The position numbers were made by a program, and so were the translations under genes. Below, piece by piece: positions 49,814 through 60,167 of a stretch of 64,000 bases of DNA. The notes under the pieces were generated by a model, which saw only the letters and a program-made list of their open reading frames with translations, was not told the DNA's origin and did not search any database. Origin of the DNA: Apoda limacodes (taxonomy: Eukaryota > Arthropoda > Insecta > Lepidoptera > Limacodidae); contig OX291551.1 of the NCBI GenBank assembly GCA_946406115.1, positions 31,975,381-32,039,380 of the forward strand. The letters run 5' to 3'. Each line of letters begins with the position of its first letter. Position 1 is the first letter of the stretch.

Positions 49814-50583
49814 TTCCAATTCTGATGTCCACTTGCCTCCTAATAATGACGTAGGCGCATTAGGTGTAAGGTGGAATCCCTTTACCGATACATTAGGTTT
49901 TCGCACAGGCCGTAAAGACATAGGTGCAAAACTAAGTAAACGCGGTTTACTATCAAGTGTCATGAGTGTCTATGATCCTTTAGGTTTGCTCATGCCAATA
50001 GTGATCCAGGGTAGAATTTTAATCCAGAAATTATGGAGAGAAGGAACTGATTGGGACTCACCAATACCCTCTAAATACGAAGCTGAGTGTAAGAGCTGGT
50101 TTGACCAACTCGCGTCAGCAGCTAGTATTCGTATTCCACGCTGGTACGTGGGTAGGCAGTGCACCACTTAGCGTCATTCGTAGGGACGCGCGTAATTATA
50201 AGGCGTTTGTGGCTCACAGATTAGGTGAAATTTTAGAGTTTACAAATCCATCAAACTGGAGGTGGCTCCCTAGCGAACTTAATATTGCAGACGACGCTAC
50301 GAAGCCAGAACATTTCAACCTCTCTTCATCACACAGATGGTTCGCTGGCCCCTCGTTTCTTTTTAACCCGTCTACTGAGTGGCCATGCGAGCCAGAAAGC
50401 ATTACCGATGAAGCTTCACGAATCTCGGAGCTAAAACCAGAGTTCGTGGGACTTCTAGTAGATAATCCATTACTTAGTCCACCGGTCCCGGATATAAATC
50501 GTTTCAGTAGCTGGCTACGGTTATTAAGAGCAACCGCCCGTGTTTTTCAGGCCATCAGAAACTTTTGGTCTCAACTGTGGTGC
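49814..50583 (+). pseudogene. inverted BEL RT/RNase H fragment
   Basis: On the plus strand: GALGVRWNPFTDTLGF, then LLSSVMSVYDPLGLLMPIVI and QGRILIQKLWREG (RT end), SWFDQLASAASIRIPRWYV, then after a deletion removing most of RNase H, RNYKAFVAHRLGEILEF, RWLPSELNIADDATKPEHF and RWFAGPSFLFNP. It finishes with the same PDINRFSSWL text found in element A on the other strand. It is therefore element A's upstream part, lying in opposite orientation. Confidence 0.85.
50478..50570 (+). repeat. 93-bp perfect inverted repeat, right arm
   Basis: Pairs exactly with 49721-49813. The similarity ends abruptly on both sides of each arm, which marks a rearrangement rather than decay. Confidence 0.93.
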
Positions 50584-50589
50584 TGCGTG

Positions 50590-51790
50590 TAACGTCCTAA
50601 TGCGTTCGTAACGAAACAGCAAAACTGTAAAATGATGTTTAGCATTTAATAAAATTGGATGTTTTTTGTTAAAAGAAAAAATAGGCGAGTTTTGAATTCG
50701 TCCACCTACTCTTATCAAATCATCGGTATGAATAAACAAATTTAATTTTAGCAACTGAGCATTTTTTATATTTTTTTTTTTATTTATTAGGGAAGTATAT
50801 TCGTGTAAAAACGACTCTTGTTGACTGAGCCGAGCTAACATTAATTCTGAGCATTCAAGCTCTTCTACAGTTAATGCACCCGAGCGCCTGGATTGTTTAT
50901 TGCGTGTGTTGTGTAAAAAACGAAGTACATAAGCGGCAATTCGCTTTAATCGTGTGTACTGAGAAAATCTGTAAAAAGGAAATAAGTTCCCGTCACTTGA
51001 ATGATTTGCGAGGTTACAATTTATATTTATAAGTTTTACTTCTGGCAAATCGTCTTGTGATGTAATTTTGAGAGATAGCTAAGTCAGATAATTTCAAATT
51101 ACAATCTAGTAAAAATTGCGGCCCGTTCCACCAAAGAGACGATTTGCTTAGTATATCTAGACTTACCCCCCTTGAAACCATGTCAGCGGGATTTAAATTC
51201 CCTGAAATGTGGTGCCATGGGAGTCTCTTAGTCAATTCGTGAATCTCTGCAGTTCGTTTTTGAACATATAGCTTTAATAAGTTAGTTGGCATTCCTAACC
51301 AACCTAAGACTATAGTGGAGTCTGTCCAAAATACAATCTTATTTAATTTAGACCGAAGTGATTCAACGATTTTTTTGTACAATCTCGCCCCCACTACTGC
51401 TCCACACAACTCCAACCTAGGTATAGTTGTAGGTTTGAGCGGCGCAACTTTCCCTTTGGAACAAAGTAGACGCACTGTAACAGTTGATTGACTATCAATC
51501 GACCGAAGAAAGGCGCACGCGCCGTAGCTTATCTGCGATGCGTCTGTAAATATGTGGAGTTCTATTTCAATAGAATTAAAACATTTAACAAACCGTTGAA
51601 TATTCAAACTATTAATTAGTGGTAAGCTTTTAATAAATTTTATAAATATTTGTGCGACATCACTTGGCACGGGCTGATCCCAATCTAATTTTAATAACCA
51701 GCATTTTTGCAACAACGTTTTAGCTGTTGTAATTATCGGTCTAAGTAACCCTAACGGGTCATAAATCTGAGACACTGTTGACAAAATAAC
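50590..51790 (-). pseudogene. BEL/Pao pol (element B): RT end, RNase H, integrase start
   Basis: From 51784: VSQIYDPLGLLRPIITTAKT, then RNase H with LHIFTDASQISYGACAFL (first Asp), TIPRLELCGAVVGARL (Glu), IVFWTDSTIVLGWLG (Asp) and HHISGNLNPADMVSRGV (last Asp), then after a frameshift near 51030 AAYVLRFLHNTRNK and IRVGGRIQNSPIF with the start of the integrase zinc domain. It stops at HAAPQ near 50590, where the inverted element A sequence begins. The right end abuts the short TTAGG tract at 51808. It differs in sequence from element A. Confidence 0.8.
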
Positions 51791-51807
51791 ACGTCGTGTC
51801 GTTCTTT

Positions 51808-51822
51808 TTAGGTTAGGTAAGG
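51808..51822. repeat. three telomere-type repeats (TTAGG TTAGG TAAGG)
   Basis: A fifteen-base tract directly before a 10-nt T-run (51823-51832) that is the poly(A) end of a minus-strand retrotransposon. It is the left counterpart of the long array at 61961. Confidence 0.75.
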
Positions 51823-51832
51823 TTTTTTTTTT

Positions 51833-52283
51833 CTAGTACCTCCGGCGATAGTGCCGCAGACTTTGTTATTCTAGTTTTCTTTAATTCCAGTTCTCACATT
51901 TATGCCTCTCGTACTGCCACCCAACATACTTGATCTTTCTATCGTTCATCTCTTTCGCTCTGTTAAGGGTGGGATTTCCCTTCTATCTATTCCACTATCT
52001 TGTATTTCGGGTAAATAAATTTACAGCTTATTTTATTTTTAAGTATTCAACATTGTTCTTTATTCTACGTCTTACTTACTATTTAATGTCTAATATTTTA
52101 TATTTACTATTTATTTACATTTCAATTTAACCGCTACTTTTCTATAATTGAGCTCTTTACAGTTCATATATTTCTAGTTACATTGCCGTTACATATTTCT
52201 GATTAACAGTTACATTTTCATATGTTTGACAAAAATATACACTATATTCAGAAAACATATTATTTATTACTTGTTTCTTTTTA
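51833..52283 (-). other. 3' UTR of element Y
   Basis: An AT-rich non-coding tail between the ORF2 stop and the poly(A). The part next to the poly(A) is GC-richer (plus-strand tctagtacctccggcgatag). The small plus ORF at 51930-52130 is not supported. Confidence 0.5.
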
Positions 52284-52629
52284 TTACTTTATTTGCTCTC
52301 TCTGACTTAATCTCTCTGAGGCATACACAGGGCATTCAAAAAGCACGTGGGACACGGATTCGTCTGAACTAGGTTCGCAAATGCATGACGAGCTCTCCTT
52401 ACAGTTGAAACGATTCAAGTATTCCGAGAATCCGCCATGTCCTGTCATCACTTGTGCGATCGTTCCGTTGAATTCGATTTTTCTTACCACTTTATAGGCC
52501 GCGATTGCATCAGGGAAAAATATTTTGGTGGTACTAGCCGTCACGCCACTCTTGTACCTTTCGTTCCACTCGTCAAGCGAGTTCATTCGCAAACGTCGCT
52601 TGACGAATGATACGGGGCCGCTGATACAC
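52284..52629 (-). pseudogene. element Y ORF2 C-terminal fragment (post-RNase H zinc region)
   Basis: Reads NSLDEWNERYKSGVTASTTK, IFFPDAIAAYKVVRKIEFNG, AQVMTGHGGFSEYLNRF and CICEPSSDESVSHVLFECPV, ending LSQREQIK. The TGHGGFxxYL motif followed by a Cys-x-Cys...His...Cys finger is the C-terminal signature of R1/I-group LINE ORF2 proteins. The same architecture occurs behind an RNase H domain at 63185. At its N-terminal side the reading is cut near 52630 by the inserted R1-like block; upstream codons in the open frame belong to that block. Confidence 0.72.
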
Positions 52630-53116
52630 TGAGGCGGCCGCCCTAGCCGCCGCTGGGGCGGCACACGTCGTGCGGCGCATCCGCCGACTTGGGCTGGAGG
52701 TGGCGCTGCGGAAGACGGAGGCTATATGCTTCCACGGCCCGCGGCGCGGTCCGCCGGCCGGTGCGGTGGTCGTCGTCGGAGGTGAGGCGGTAGAGGTCGG
52801 ATCGGCGATGCGCTACCTTGGCATCGTTCTTGACCCCCGCCTCACGTTTCGGCCGCACTTTGAGCGGCTGGTGCCGCGACTGATGAGCGCGGCAGGCGCA
52901 CTTAGCCGCCTGCTGCGCAACGACGACGGGCCTGGCACGACCTGTCGGCGCTTATACGCCGGGGTCGTGCGCTCTATGGCGCTGTACGGGGCGCCCGTGT
53001 GGGTGGACGCGCTCTGCGCCCGCAACCGGGCGCTCCTCCGGCGGCCGCAGCGGGTGATGGCGATACGGGTCGTGCGCGGCTATCGCACGATCTCGTTCGA
53101 GGCGGCCTGCTCGCTG
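52630..53116 (+). mobile_element. R1-like LINE, deletion copy I (RT C-terminal part only)
   Basis: Encodes AAHVVRRIRRLGLEVALRKT, EVGSAMRYLGIVLDPRLTF and LYGAPVWVDALCARNRALL, the post-YADD RT and thumb region. It is nearly identical (a handful of differences in about 480 bp by eye) to 54843-55316 in copy II. Both ends are abrupt: the left meets element Y and the right meets copy II. Confidence 0.8.
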
Positions 53117-55603
53117 GGACCTTAACTGCTGTGCCAGAGCTCAGGACCTACTGGTTCTTACTGGTGGTGGCAGCAGAGCTGGAAGGCGAGTACCTGGTGG
53201 TGGCATGTTATTTCTCACCCAACCGGCCGCTCCATGAGTTCGACTCCTACCTGGAGGACCTCGGGGCGGCCATTGAACTAAGTGGCGTTGGAAATGTCAT
53301 TGTGGCTGGGGACTTTAACGCAAAGTCTCCGGCATGGGGTTCGCCGGTCGCAAGTGCGAGGGGCGAGTCATTGTTGGAGTGGGCCGTCGCGGGAGGTCTG
53401 TCTGTGTGCAATACCGGGGCAGTACACACGTGTGTGAGGCGAGAGGGTGGCTCTGTCGTGGACGTTACCTTCGCGACCGCCGCCCTCGCCCGCCGCGTGT
53501 CTGGCTGGAGGGTAATGGAGGGTGTCGAGACGTTGTCGGACCATCGTTACGTACGGTTTGACATCTCCGCCCTCCCCGATGCCCCAGCCGACGCATGGTC
53601 ACGGTTGCACGGGGATCCCCCGCGATGGTCGTTAAAGCGATTGGATCGCGACCGGCTCGAGGAGGCGGCTTTGGTCGAGTCCTGGCTCCCGGGTCCCATC
53701 GGACACGACCCGGCCGCCGAGGCAGATCGCCTGGGCGAAGCGGTGGCCCGCATTTGCGATGCTGCGATGCCACGGCTCGGTACGCGTGCGCCTTGGCGCC
53801 GCGTGCACTGGTGGACGGAGGATGTAGCACGGTTGCGCGCTGACTGTGTCGCGGCGCGTCGCGCCTTTGCCCGCTGCCGCCGGCGGCGCCGTGCCCGTGA
53901 CCCGGGAGAGGAGGACACGCTTTATGCCGCATACAGGGAGCGTGTCGCGGACCTGTCAACGGCCATTTGCCGGGCCAAGTCTGCCGCTAGGGACGAGCTA
54001 CTGGCGTCGCTCGATCGGGACCCGTGGGGGCGCCCTTATCATATGGTCCGGAATAAGCTCCGACCATACGCGCCGCCCCTCACGCGGACGATGCAGCCGG
54101 CGCTGGTAGAGCGCGTAGTGACCGCCCTTTTTCCTGCGGCGGACGAAGTGCGGCCACCGCCGATGCGCCCGCCCGCCGCCGCCGCTGCCGCCGCCGCTGC
54201 CGCGGTCGATGTGATCGAGGTCACAGAGTCCGAGCTCGAGCGGGTGGTAGCGCGCATGCGTGGCCGCAACAAGGCGCCTGGCCTTGACGGGGTCCATGGC
54301 CGTGCGCTCGGCCTCACCCTTGAGGTCTTGGGCGAGTGATTCCGGCGGTTGCTGAGTGCCTGCCTCAGTCGAGGTGTTTTCCCGCGGCGGTGGAAGGCTG
54401 GCCGGCTGGTCCTTCTGCGGAAGGAAGGGCGGCCCGCTGATGAGCCGTCGGCCTATCGCCCGCTCGTCTTGCTGGACGAGGCGGGCAAGTTGCTGGAGCG
54501 CGTTGTGGCGGACCGCCTCACGCGCCACCTTGACACCGTTGGCCCCGGCCTTTCCGAGGCCCAGTTCGGCTTCCGCCGGGCCCGGTCAACCATTGATGCG
54601 GTGAGGCGAGTCAAGGCGCTAGCTGAGAGCGCAGTTGCCCGGGGTGAGGTCGTGTTGGCGGTGTCCCTAGACATTGCCAACGCCTTCAATACGCTCCCCT
54701 GGGCGTGTATCGTGGAGGCGCTCCAGTACCACGGCTTTCCGCCGTACCTGTGCCGCGTCGTCGAGGCCTACCTCTCGGACCGAGAGGTTACGCCGACGAC
54801 ACACTAGTCACGGCGCGTGGCCGTAACTTCACTGATGCAGCTGCCCTGGCCGCCGCTGGGGCGGCACACGTCGTGCGGCGCATCCGCCGACTTGGGCTGG
54901 AGGTCGCGCTGCGGAAGACGGAGGCTATATGCTTCCACGGCCCGCGGCGTGGTCCGCCGGCCGGTGCGGTGGTCGTCGTCGGAGGTGAGGCGGTAGAGGT
55001 CGGATCGGCGATGCGCTACCTTGGCATCGTTCTTGACCCCCGCCTCACGTTTCGGCCGCACTTTGAGCGGCTGGTGCCGCGACTGATGAGCGCGGCAGGC
55101 GCACTTAGCCTCCTGCTGCGCAACGACGACGGGCCTGGCACGACCTGTCGGCGCTTATACGCCGGGGTCGTGCGCTCTATGGCGCTGTACGGGGCGCCCG
55201 TGTGGGTGGACGCGCTCTGCGCCCGCAACCGGGCGCTCCTCCGGCGGCCGCAGCGGGTGATGGCGATACGGGTCGTGCGCGGCTATCGCACGATCTCGTT
55301 CGAGGCGGCCTGCTCGCTGGCAGCCAGCGTGCCTTGGGAGCTTGACGCTCGGCTTCTCGCCGCGGTGTATGACCGTGTTGCTGAGGCCCGGGCGCGCGCG
55401 AGCCCGCTCTGACCTACTTGCGCTGTGGCGCGAGTCATTGGTGCGGCCGTCGGCCGGGCAGGCAACCGTCGACGCTATCCGGCCTGTCCTGGAGCAGTGG
55501 TGTGGCCTACGCTCACATGGCCACCTGTCCTACCGCCTGACGCAGGTCCTCTCGGGGCACGGTTGCTTCGGGAGGTATCTCCACCCGTCCTCCCAGGCGT
55601 ATT
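53117..55603 (+). mobile_element. R1-like LINE, deletion copy II (endonuclease to C-terminus)
   Basis: A plus-strand copy starts inside the endonuclease and runs through linker, RT and thumb to the YLH of the C-terminal TGHG-like motif, then stops at the 5' end of copy III. It lacks the endonuclease N-terminus, the RT segment between YLSDREV and YADD (including the PQG box), the C-terminal finger and the 3' UTR. The G+C content is far above the surroundings. Confidence 0.82.
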
Positions 55604-55606
55604 AGG
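53134..55606 (+). pseudogene. copy II endonuclease-RT ORF2, with stop and deletions
   Basis: VVACYFSPNRPLHEFDSYLE and VIVAGDFNAKSPAWGSP (Asp, Asn), VVDVTFATAALARR and TLSDHRYVRF (Asp-His) are endonuclease motifs. The linker contains a ten-alanine run (54175-54204) before RGRNKAPGLDGVHGRAL. An in-frame TGA (54337-54339), probably a mutated TGG, precedes FRRLLSACLSRGVFPRRW, RPLVLLDEAGKLLERVV, EAQFGFRRARSTIDAVRRVK and SLDIANAFNTLPW (catalytic Asp). The PQG region is deleted and a frame change leads into YADDTLVTARGRNF at about 54787. The last part shifts frame near 55385-55410 and reads LSYRLTQVLSGHGCFGRYLH. It is not functional. Confidence 0.82.
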
Positions 55607-55674
55607 GTTATCGGGACATCACCGGATCTCTGTCCCGATGGACCGAATATTTCTCCGGTACTCGTGGGAATAGC

Positions 55675-57621
55675 ATGGAATTTAATACAACCAATATTAC
55701 CTACGAAATTGTTGGGGTGGGGGGGGAAGATGATACAGTTAGGAGAGGGGGGGAGGGCAACAAAAACACAAATGAAGACGAGATGGTGCTGTCTGACAGC
55801 AGTGCGGTGAGCTTAGAGTCAGTGGCAAGCATGGCGTCCGAAGAAGGCCGCGAGCCGCTTCATCGCAGCAAATTTATGAGGAGTTCGTCACGTAAGCGTG
55901 GTGTGCTAGACTTGGGGTCTGACCCCGGTGACGAGGAAGGGATGAACAAAGAAAAGAAAGGACAGCAGAGTACTGCTAAGAGAGGAAGGGGCCGGCCGCC
56001 GACGACGGGCCAATATGTCGGCGCAACGGGTGCGCGAATTATAGAGGTGCCCGGTAGTACAAGCGGCGACAAGGCAGACTCGCTCGCAGCGAAGCTAAGG
56101 GAGGCCCTTGGCTCTGAGCGGGTGTCTGTCACCCGCCCCATGAAGACGGCGGAGCTGCGACTGGTGGGGCTCGAAGAATCAGTCACAAGCGACGAAATTA
56201 TAGCGGCCGTTGCAGAGGCCGGCGAGTGCGATTCGGCATTGGTGACGGTGGGTCCGGTGCGAGGCAGCACTGCGTGGATGCGCTGCCCGCTAACCGCCGC
56301 TAGAAAGCTTGCATCGCTTGGTCGCTTGCGTGTCGGCTGGGCCCCTGTACGAGTGGAGCCGCTTGTTGCGCGCCGTTTGCGGTGTTACCGGTGTCTTGAG
56401 CCCGGTCACACCGCCGTTCTTTGCGCCTCGGAGGTGGACCGCACCGGCCAATGTTACCGCTGTGGCGAGACGGGCCACAAGGCCAATTCATGCTTCGCCA
56501 AGCCGCACTGCACTGTGTGCGCGACGGCCGGCAGACCTGCGGAGCACATGGGCGGATCGAGCCTTTGCCCCGCCCCTCTCAAAAAGACGCCAGCTAGCGG
56601 CGGCCCCAACACTGCTGGGGCCGCGCCGCGGCCAGCCCAGCCGACCCCGTCCGGGGCCGAGGAGGACAGTATGCAGTACTGGGTGCCGCCGACCGCCCAG
56701 TGGGCTGGTGACCTAGACGGCACAGTGGCTATATTCATGAAGGGCCCGGCTCGGACATCAGCTGGCCATGGCTGGGTGGCTGTGGAGGACATGTCGTTTG
56801 GTGGCCTTGTGGTGGCGTGTTATTTCTCGCCCAACCGGCCGCTCCACGAGTTTGACTCCTACCTGGAGGACCTCGGGGCGGCCATCGAGCTAAGCGGCGC
56901 TGGACATGTCCTTGTGGCTGGGGACTTTAACGCAAAGTCTCCGGCATGGGGTTCGCCGGTCGCAAGTGCGAGGGGCGAGTCATTGTTGGAGTGGGCCGTC
57001 GCGGGAGGTCTGTCTGTGTGCAATACCGGGGCAGTACACACGTGTGTGAGGCGAGAGGGTGGCTCTGTCGTGGACGTTACCTTCGCGACCGCCGCCCTCG
57101 CCCGCCGCTTGTCTGGCTGGAGGGTAATGGAGGGTGTCGAGACGTTGTCGGACCATCGTTACGTACGGTTTGACGTCTCCGCCCTCCCCGATGCCCCAGC
57201 CGACGCATGGTCACGGTTGCACGGGGATCCCCCGCGATGGTCGTTAAAGCGATTGGATCGCGACCGGCTCGAGGAGGCGGCTTTGGTCGAGTCCTGGCTC
57301 CCGGGTCCCATCGGACGCGACCCGGCCGCCGAGGCAGATCGCCTGGGCGAAGCGGTGGCCCGCATTTGCGATGCTGCGATGCCGCGGCTCGGTACGCGTG
57401 CGCCTTGGCGCCGCGTGCACTGGAGGACATGCTATACGCCGCATACAGGGAGCGTGTCGCGGACCTGTCAACGGCCATTTGCCGGGCCAAGTCTGCCGCT
57501 AGGGACGAGCTACTGGCGTCGCTCGATCGGGACCCGTGGGGGCGCCCTTATCGTATGGTCCGGAATAAGCTCCGACCATACGCGCCGCCCCTCACGCGGG
57601 CGATGCAGCCGGCGCTGGTAG
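55675..57621 (+). CDS. copy III fused ORF1 (gag, CCHC knuckles) and endonuclease fragment
   Basis: The ATG is at 55675-55677. Residues 1-150 are low-complexity acidic, Ser-rich then basic (KRGRGRPPT). About residues 155-235 hold an RNA-recognition-like region (ELRLVGLEESVTSDEIIAAV), and about 236-300 three knuckles, CYRCLEPGHTAVLC, CYRCGETGHKANSC and CTVCATAGRPAEHMGGSSLC, typical of R1-group ORF1. Near residue 338 the text jumps in frame to the endonuclease (WVPPTAQWAGDLDGTVAIFM, then VLVAGDFNAKSPAWGSP and TLSDHRYVRFD). The endonuclease start, normally in a separate overlapping ORF2, is missing. After the 105-bp deletion at 57422 the frame is wrong and the last about 65 residues are not native. 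The 648-codon open frame is a deletion product, not a normal protein. Confidence 0.78.
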   Translation: MEFNTTNITYEIVGVGGEDDTVRRGGEGNKNTNEDEMVLSDSSAVSLESVASMASEEGREPLHRSKFMRSSSRKRGVLDLGSDPGDEEGMNKEKKGQQSTAKRGRGRPPTTGQYVGATGARIIEVPGSTSGDKADSLAAKLREALGSERVSVTRPMKTAELRLVGLEESVTSDEIIAAVAEAGECDSALVTVGPVRGSTAWMRCPLTAARKLASLGRLRVGWAPVRVEPLVARRLRCYRCLEPGHTAVLCASEVDRTGQCYRCGETGHKANSCFAKPHCTVCATAGRPAEHMGGSSLCPAPLKKTPASGGPNTAGAAPRPAQPTPSGAEEDSMQYWVPPTAQWAGDLDGTVAIFMKGPARTSAGHGWVAVEDMSFGGLVVACYFSPNRPLHEFDSYLEDLGAAIELSGAGHVLVAGDFNAKSPAWGSPVASARGESLLEWAVAGGLSVCNTGAVHTCVRREGGSVVDVTFATAALARRLSGWRVMEGVETLSDHRYVRFDVSALPDAPADAWSRLHGDPPRWSLKRLDRDRLEEAALVESWLPGPIGRDPAAEADRLGEAVARICDAAMPRLGTRAPWRRVHWRTCYTPHTGSVSRTCQRPFAGPSLPLGTSYWRRSIGTRGGALIVWSGISSDHTRRPSRGRCSRRW

Positions 57622-58038
57622 AGCGTGTAGTGACCGCCCTTTTCCCTGCGGCGGACGAAGTGCGGCCACCGCCGATGCGCCCGCCCGCCGCCGCCGCTGC
57701 CGCGGTCGATGTGATCGAGGTCACAGAGTCCGAGCTCGAGCGGGTGGTAGCGCGCATGCGTGGCCGCAACAAGGCGCCTGGCCTTGACGGGGTCCATGGC
57801 TGGACGAGGCGGGCAAGTTGCTGGAGCGCGTCGTGGCGGACCGCCTCACGCGCCACCTTGACACCGTTGGCCCCGGCCTTTCCGAGGCCCAGTTCGGCTT
57901 CCGCCGGGCCCGGTCAACCATTGATGCGGTGAGGCGAGTCAAGGCGCTAGCTGAGAGCGCAGTTGCCCGGGGTGAGGTCGTGTTGGCGGTGTCCCTAGAC
58001 ATCGCCAACGCCTTCAATACGCTACCCTGGGCGTGTAT
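57423..58038 (+). pseudogene. copy III linker and RT start, out of frame
   Basis: In a different frame from the fused ORF above, this reads YAAYRERVADLSTAICRAKS, a six-alanine run, RGRNKAPGLDGVHG, then after another deletion LERVVADRLTRHLDTVGPGL and SLDIANAFNTLPWAC, where element Y begins. Confidence 0.75.
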
Positions 58039-60167
58039 GTCGGGTTACCGTTTTTTGCCGATGAGCAATTGCAGCACTTCGGTTCCTCTGTTCTATTAAT
58101 ACAATTTCGAGTGTCATGGGGTCCGGTGCAGTATCCGCAAACAACCTTGGATTGACAGTCTCTTGCGAGATGGCCAAATTTAAGGCATTTGTAACATTGG
58201 GTTACCGGTGAGTGATCTACCGCTAGGATGTTATTTTGGTAGTCAATCCTAAGTGTCTGGTCTTTTATTGCATTCCAGATTGCTGGTCCCACCTCCATTA
58301 TGACTCCACACAGTTCTGGTTTACTTGCCCTAACTCGTCGTATGACCCTGATGCTACGGTCCTGATCCGGAATTTCTTTTACTAGCTTTTTATTCTGGGT
58401 GATTACTGCTTTCTCTATTTGTGGGTTGGTTAGGAACTTTGCTACACCTATGAGTTTAATTAAGGGACTCTTCAATTTTGGTTGGGAAACAGTAAGTGAG
58501 TCAGTTCGGTCTTTAAGAGCTTTGCCTAGTGCCTCACAATCTGGCTCGCTGTCACAGCCGATGACTACTTTTTGTTTCCGTGTCTTCCTCATTTGGTTAA
58601 TGCCGATCCCCATCTCGATGACGTCAACGCTGGTTTTTATTTTATTTATGACGTCGTCACTAGTGTGCGTTGGATCAATAGATGCCACGACCAGTGAAAA
58701 CTTGGGGGCTGCGGCTTTGCTTGCGTACGATGGTCTGGTTTGGTGATTGTTGATCCGTGGGTTTGGTTGCTCTGTTTGACTTTGCGTAGGAAGTAATTGG
58801 ATCGAGTTGTTCAGGAAGGACTCCTTGTTGGTGTCCCTGTCCACTCCTCTTATCTCCCCTCTAAGCTGCTCCACCGCAGTGCGTATTGGATTTGCTGTTG
58901 CCATTGTGACTTCTCCAAGCTCACTAACATCTCTTCTCAGTTGTTCGAGGGTATTAGTGATTTTGTCTGTCTCCTCGGGCAACTTTAGTGGAACCGCTGC
59001 ATGTTGGCTGATGATTTTTAATTCTAGGAGATCGTTTTTGATCGCTTCTAGAATTGGAGTGGTTGGGCATTCTGGTTTGGTGGTCGATATCTTTTTTATG
59101 TCTTCCCTCAGAGCTTCAACTATAGCGCTCAGGCCGTCTGGTTTAAGGGTTTCATGATGTGTTTGGCTGCTCAGTTTCAAGTTCGTTTCCTGTAGTTCTC
59201 GTTTTAGGATGCTCAGTTCGTGGATAAGGTTGGGGATTTCTGACGTGTTTGGTGATGTCTGCGTTTTGAGTAGGTTTTTAAGTTGAAGCACGCTGTCGTG
59301 TAATGCTTTGTAATCGCTTTTGGAAACAAGCAATTCGTTTTTAATAAGAGTTTTTAGGTCATTAGCCCTATCCTGCGAGTGGTTTCGTTCAGTCTCGAAT
59401 TCGTAAGCCATGTAGCTACGGAAGCTTTCTATTTGTTTCTGTGTCTGGGTTGTGAGCTCATGCAGTTCTTTTGTCTGCGCCTCGTATTTACTATTGAGGT
59501 CCCCGAACATTTGCCTATACCTAGATTCCAGTCGATTGAGAGTGTGTTCATAGTAGCATTTGGATTTTTCCCGTTCGGCAATGTGTCTAAGGCGAGAGTC
59601 GGATAGTTTTAGTATGATTTCATACAGACCGTGGATACCACTTGAAACCGCTTCCCGAATCTCTCTGCTCATGTTCCGCGATTCTTCAAGTTTGGATTTG
59701 GTTTTCTGTAGCAAGTGGTTGGCTATTCTAGGCATCTCGTGAAGGAATCCACCACCCCCTGCTGAAGATGCGAAAGAGTGGGCTGAGAGGTCGTCCCTAT
59801 CGTCCTCTTGTGGTTCCTTTGCCTCCATTGCAGTATGGTCTATGTTGGCCTGGTTTGCAGCTCTGATTTGAGTTCTGATGCGTAAAAGGGAGGCCTCTGA
59901 TCTGGCTTTTTGCGGGTCTGTGGTGGGAGTGGAGGTAACTAGTGCGGTCGGGACTTCTTGAGCCTGTCCTAATGGCGCCTGAGCAGCGGTGTCTAGATAG
60001 TTGTTATGTTCTTCCTGATACGTGCTGGGCGTAGATGTCTTTTTGCTGCCCTTGACTTCCTCTGCTGCAGGGGTGGTCTTTTTGAAACTCCCTCGTGAGT
60101 TAGCTTTGCTGTCACCGGATTTTGCTGAACTGGAGGCATTTGATGATTTTGATCCTCTGGATGACAT
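58039..60167 (-). CDS. element Y ORF1: gag-like coiled-coil protein with CCHC knuckles, 3' end lost
   Basis: The likely start is the ATG at 60165-60167 (SSRGSKSSNASSSAKSGDSK); an upstream in-frame ATG at 60255 only adds leader codons. About 710 native residues: a Ser/Lys-rich N-terminus, a long helical region (about 170-480) with heptad-like runs (RHIAEREKSKCYYEHTLNRL, LRRDVSELGEV), an RRM-like domain (about 520-660, SLVVASIDPTHTSDDVINKI, KVVIGCDSEPDCEALGKALK), then knuckles CYKCLKFGHLARDC and CGYCTGPHDTRNC and the start of a third (CCNCSSAKNGNP), cut at the junction near 58039. R1/I-group ORF1 proteins carry such knuckles, and in TRAS/SART elements ORF1p takes the RNP to telomeres. The reading frame is otherwise open, which suggests recent activity. 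Confidence 0.75.

Larger units (their letters stand above)
55604..58038 (+). mobile_element. R1-like LINE, deletion copy III (5' UTR to RT)
   Basis: A 5' leader of about 70 nt, ORF1, an in-frame join into the endonuclease, then linker and RT up to the WAC after NAFNTLP. Deletions relative to copy II are about 105 bp after ccgcgtgcactgg (57422) and about 180 bp after gacggggtccatgg (57800). It ends abruptly at element Y. It is nearly identical to copy II where they overlap. Confidence 0.83.

Noticed and set aside
53465..54528. Long minus-strand ORFs in the GC-rich block
   Set aside because: They are antisense shadows of the plus-strand R1-like endonuclease/RT, Arg/Ala-rich because of high G+C, with no domain.
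57207..57932. 241-codon plus-strand ORF in the GC-rich block
   Set aside because: Its first half is out of frame with the native endonuclease and its middle is the native linker. The open frame exists only because of the 105-bp deletion.
58399..59157. Plus-strand ORFs across 58.4-59.2 kb
   Set aside because: They are shadows of the minus-strand ORF1 of element Y, whose long frame, coiled coil and knuckles are convincing.
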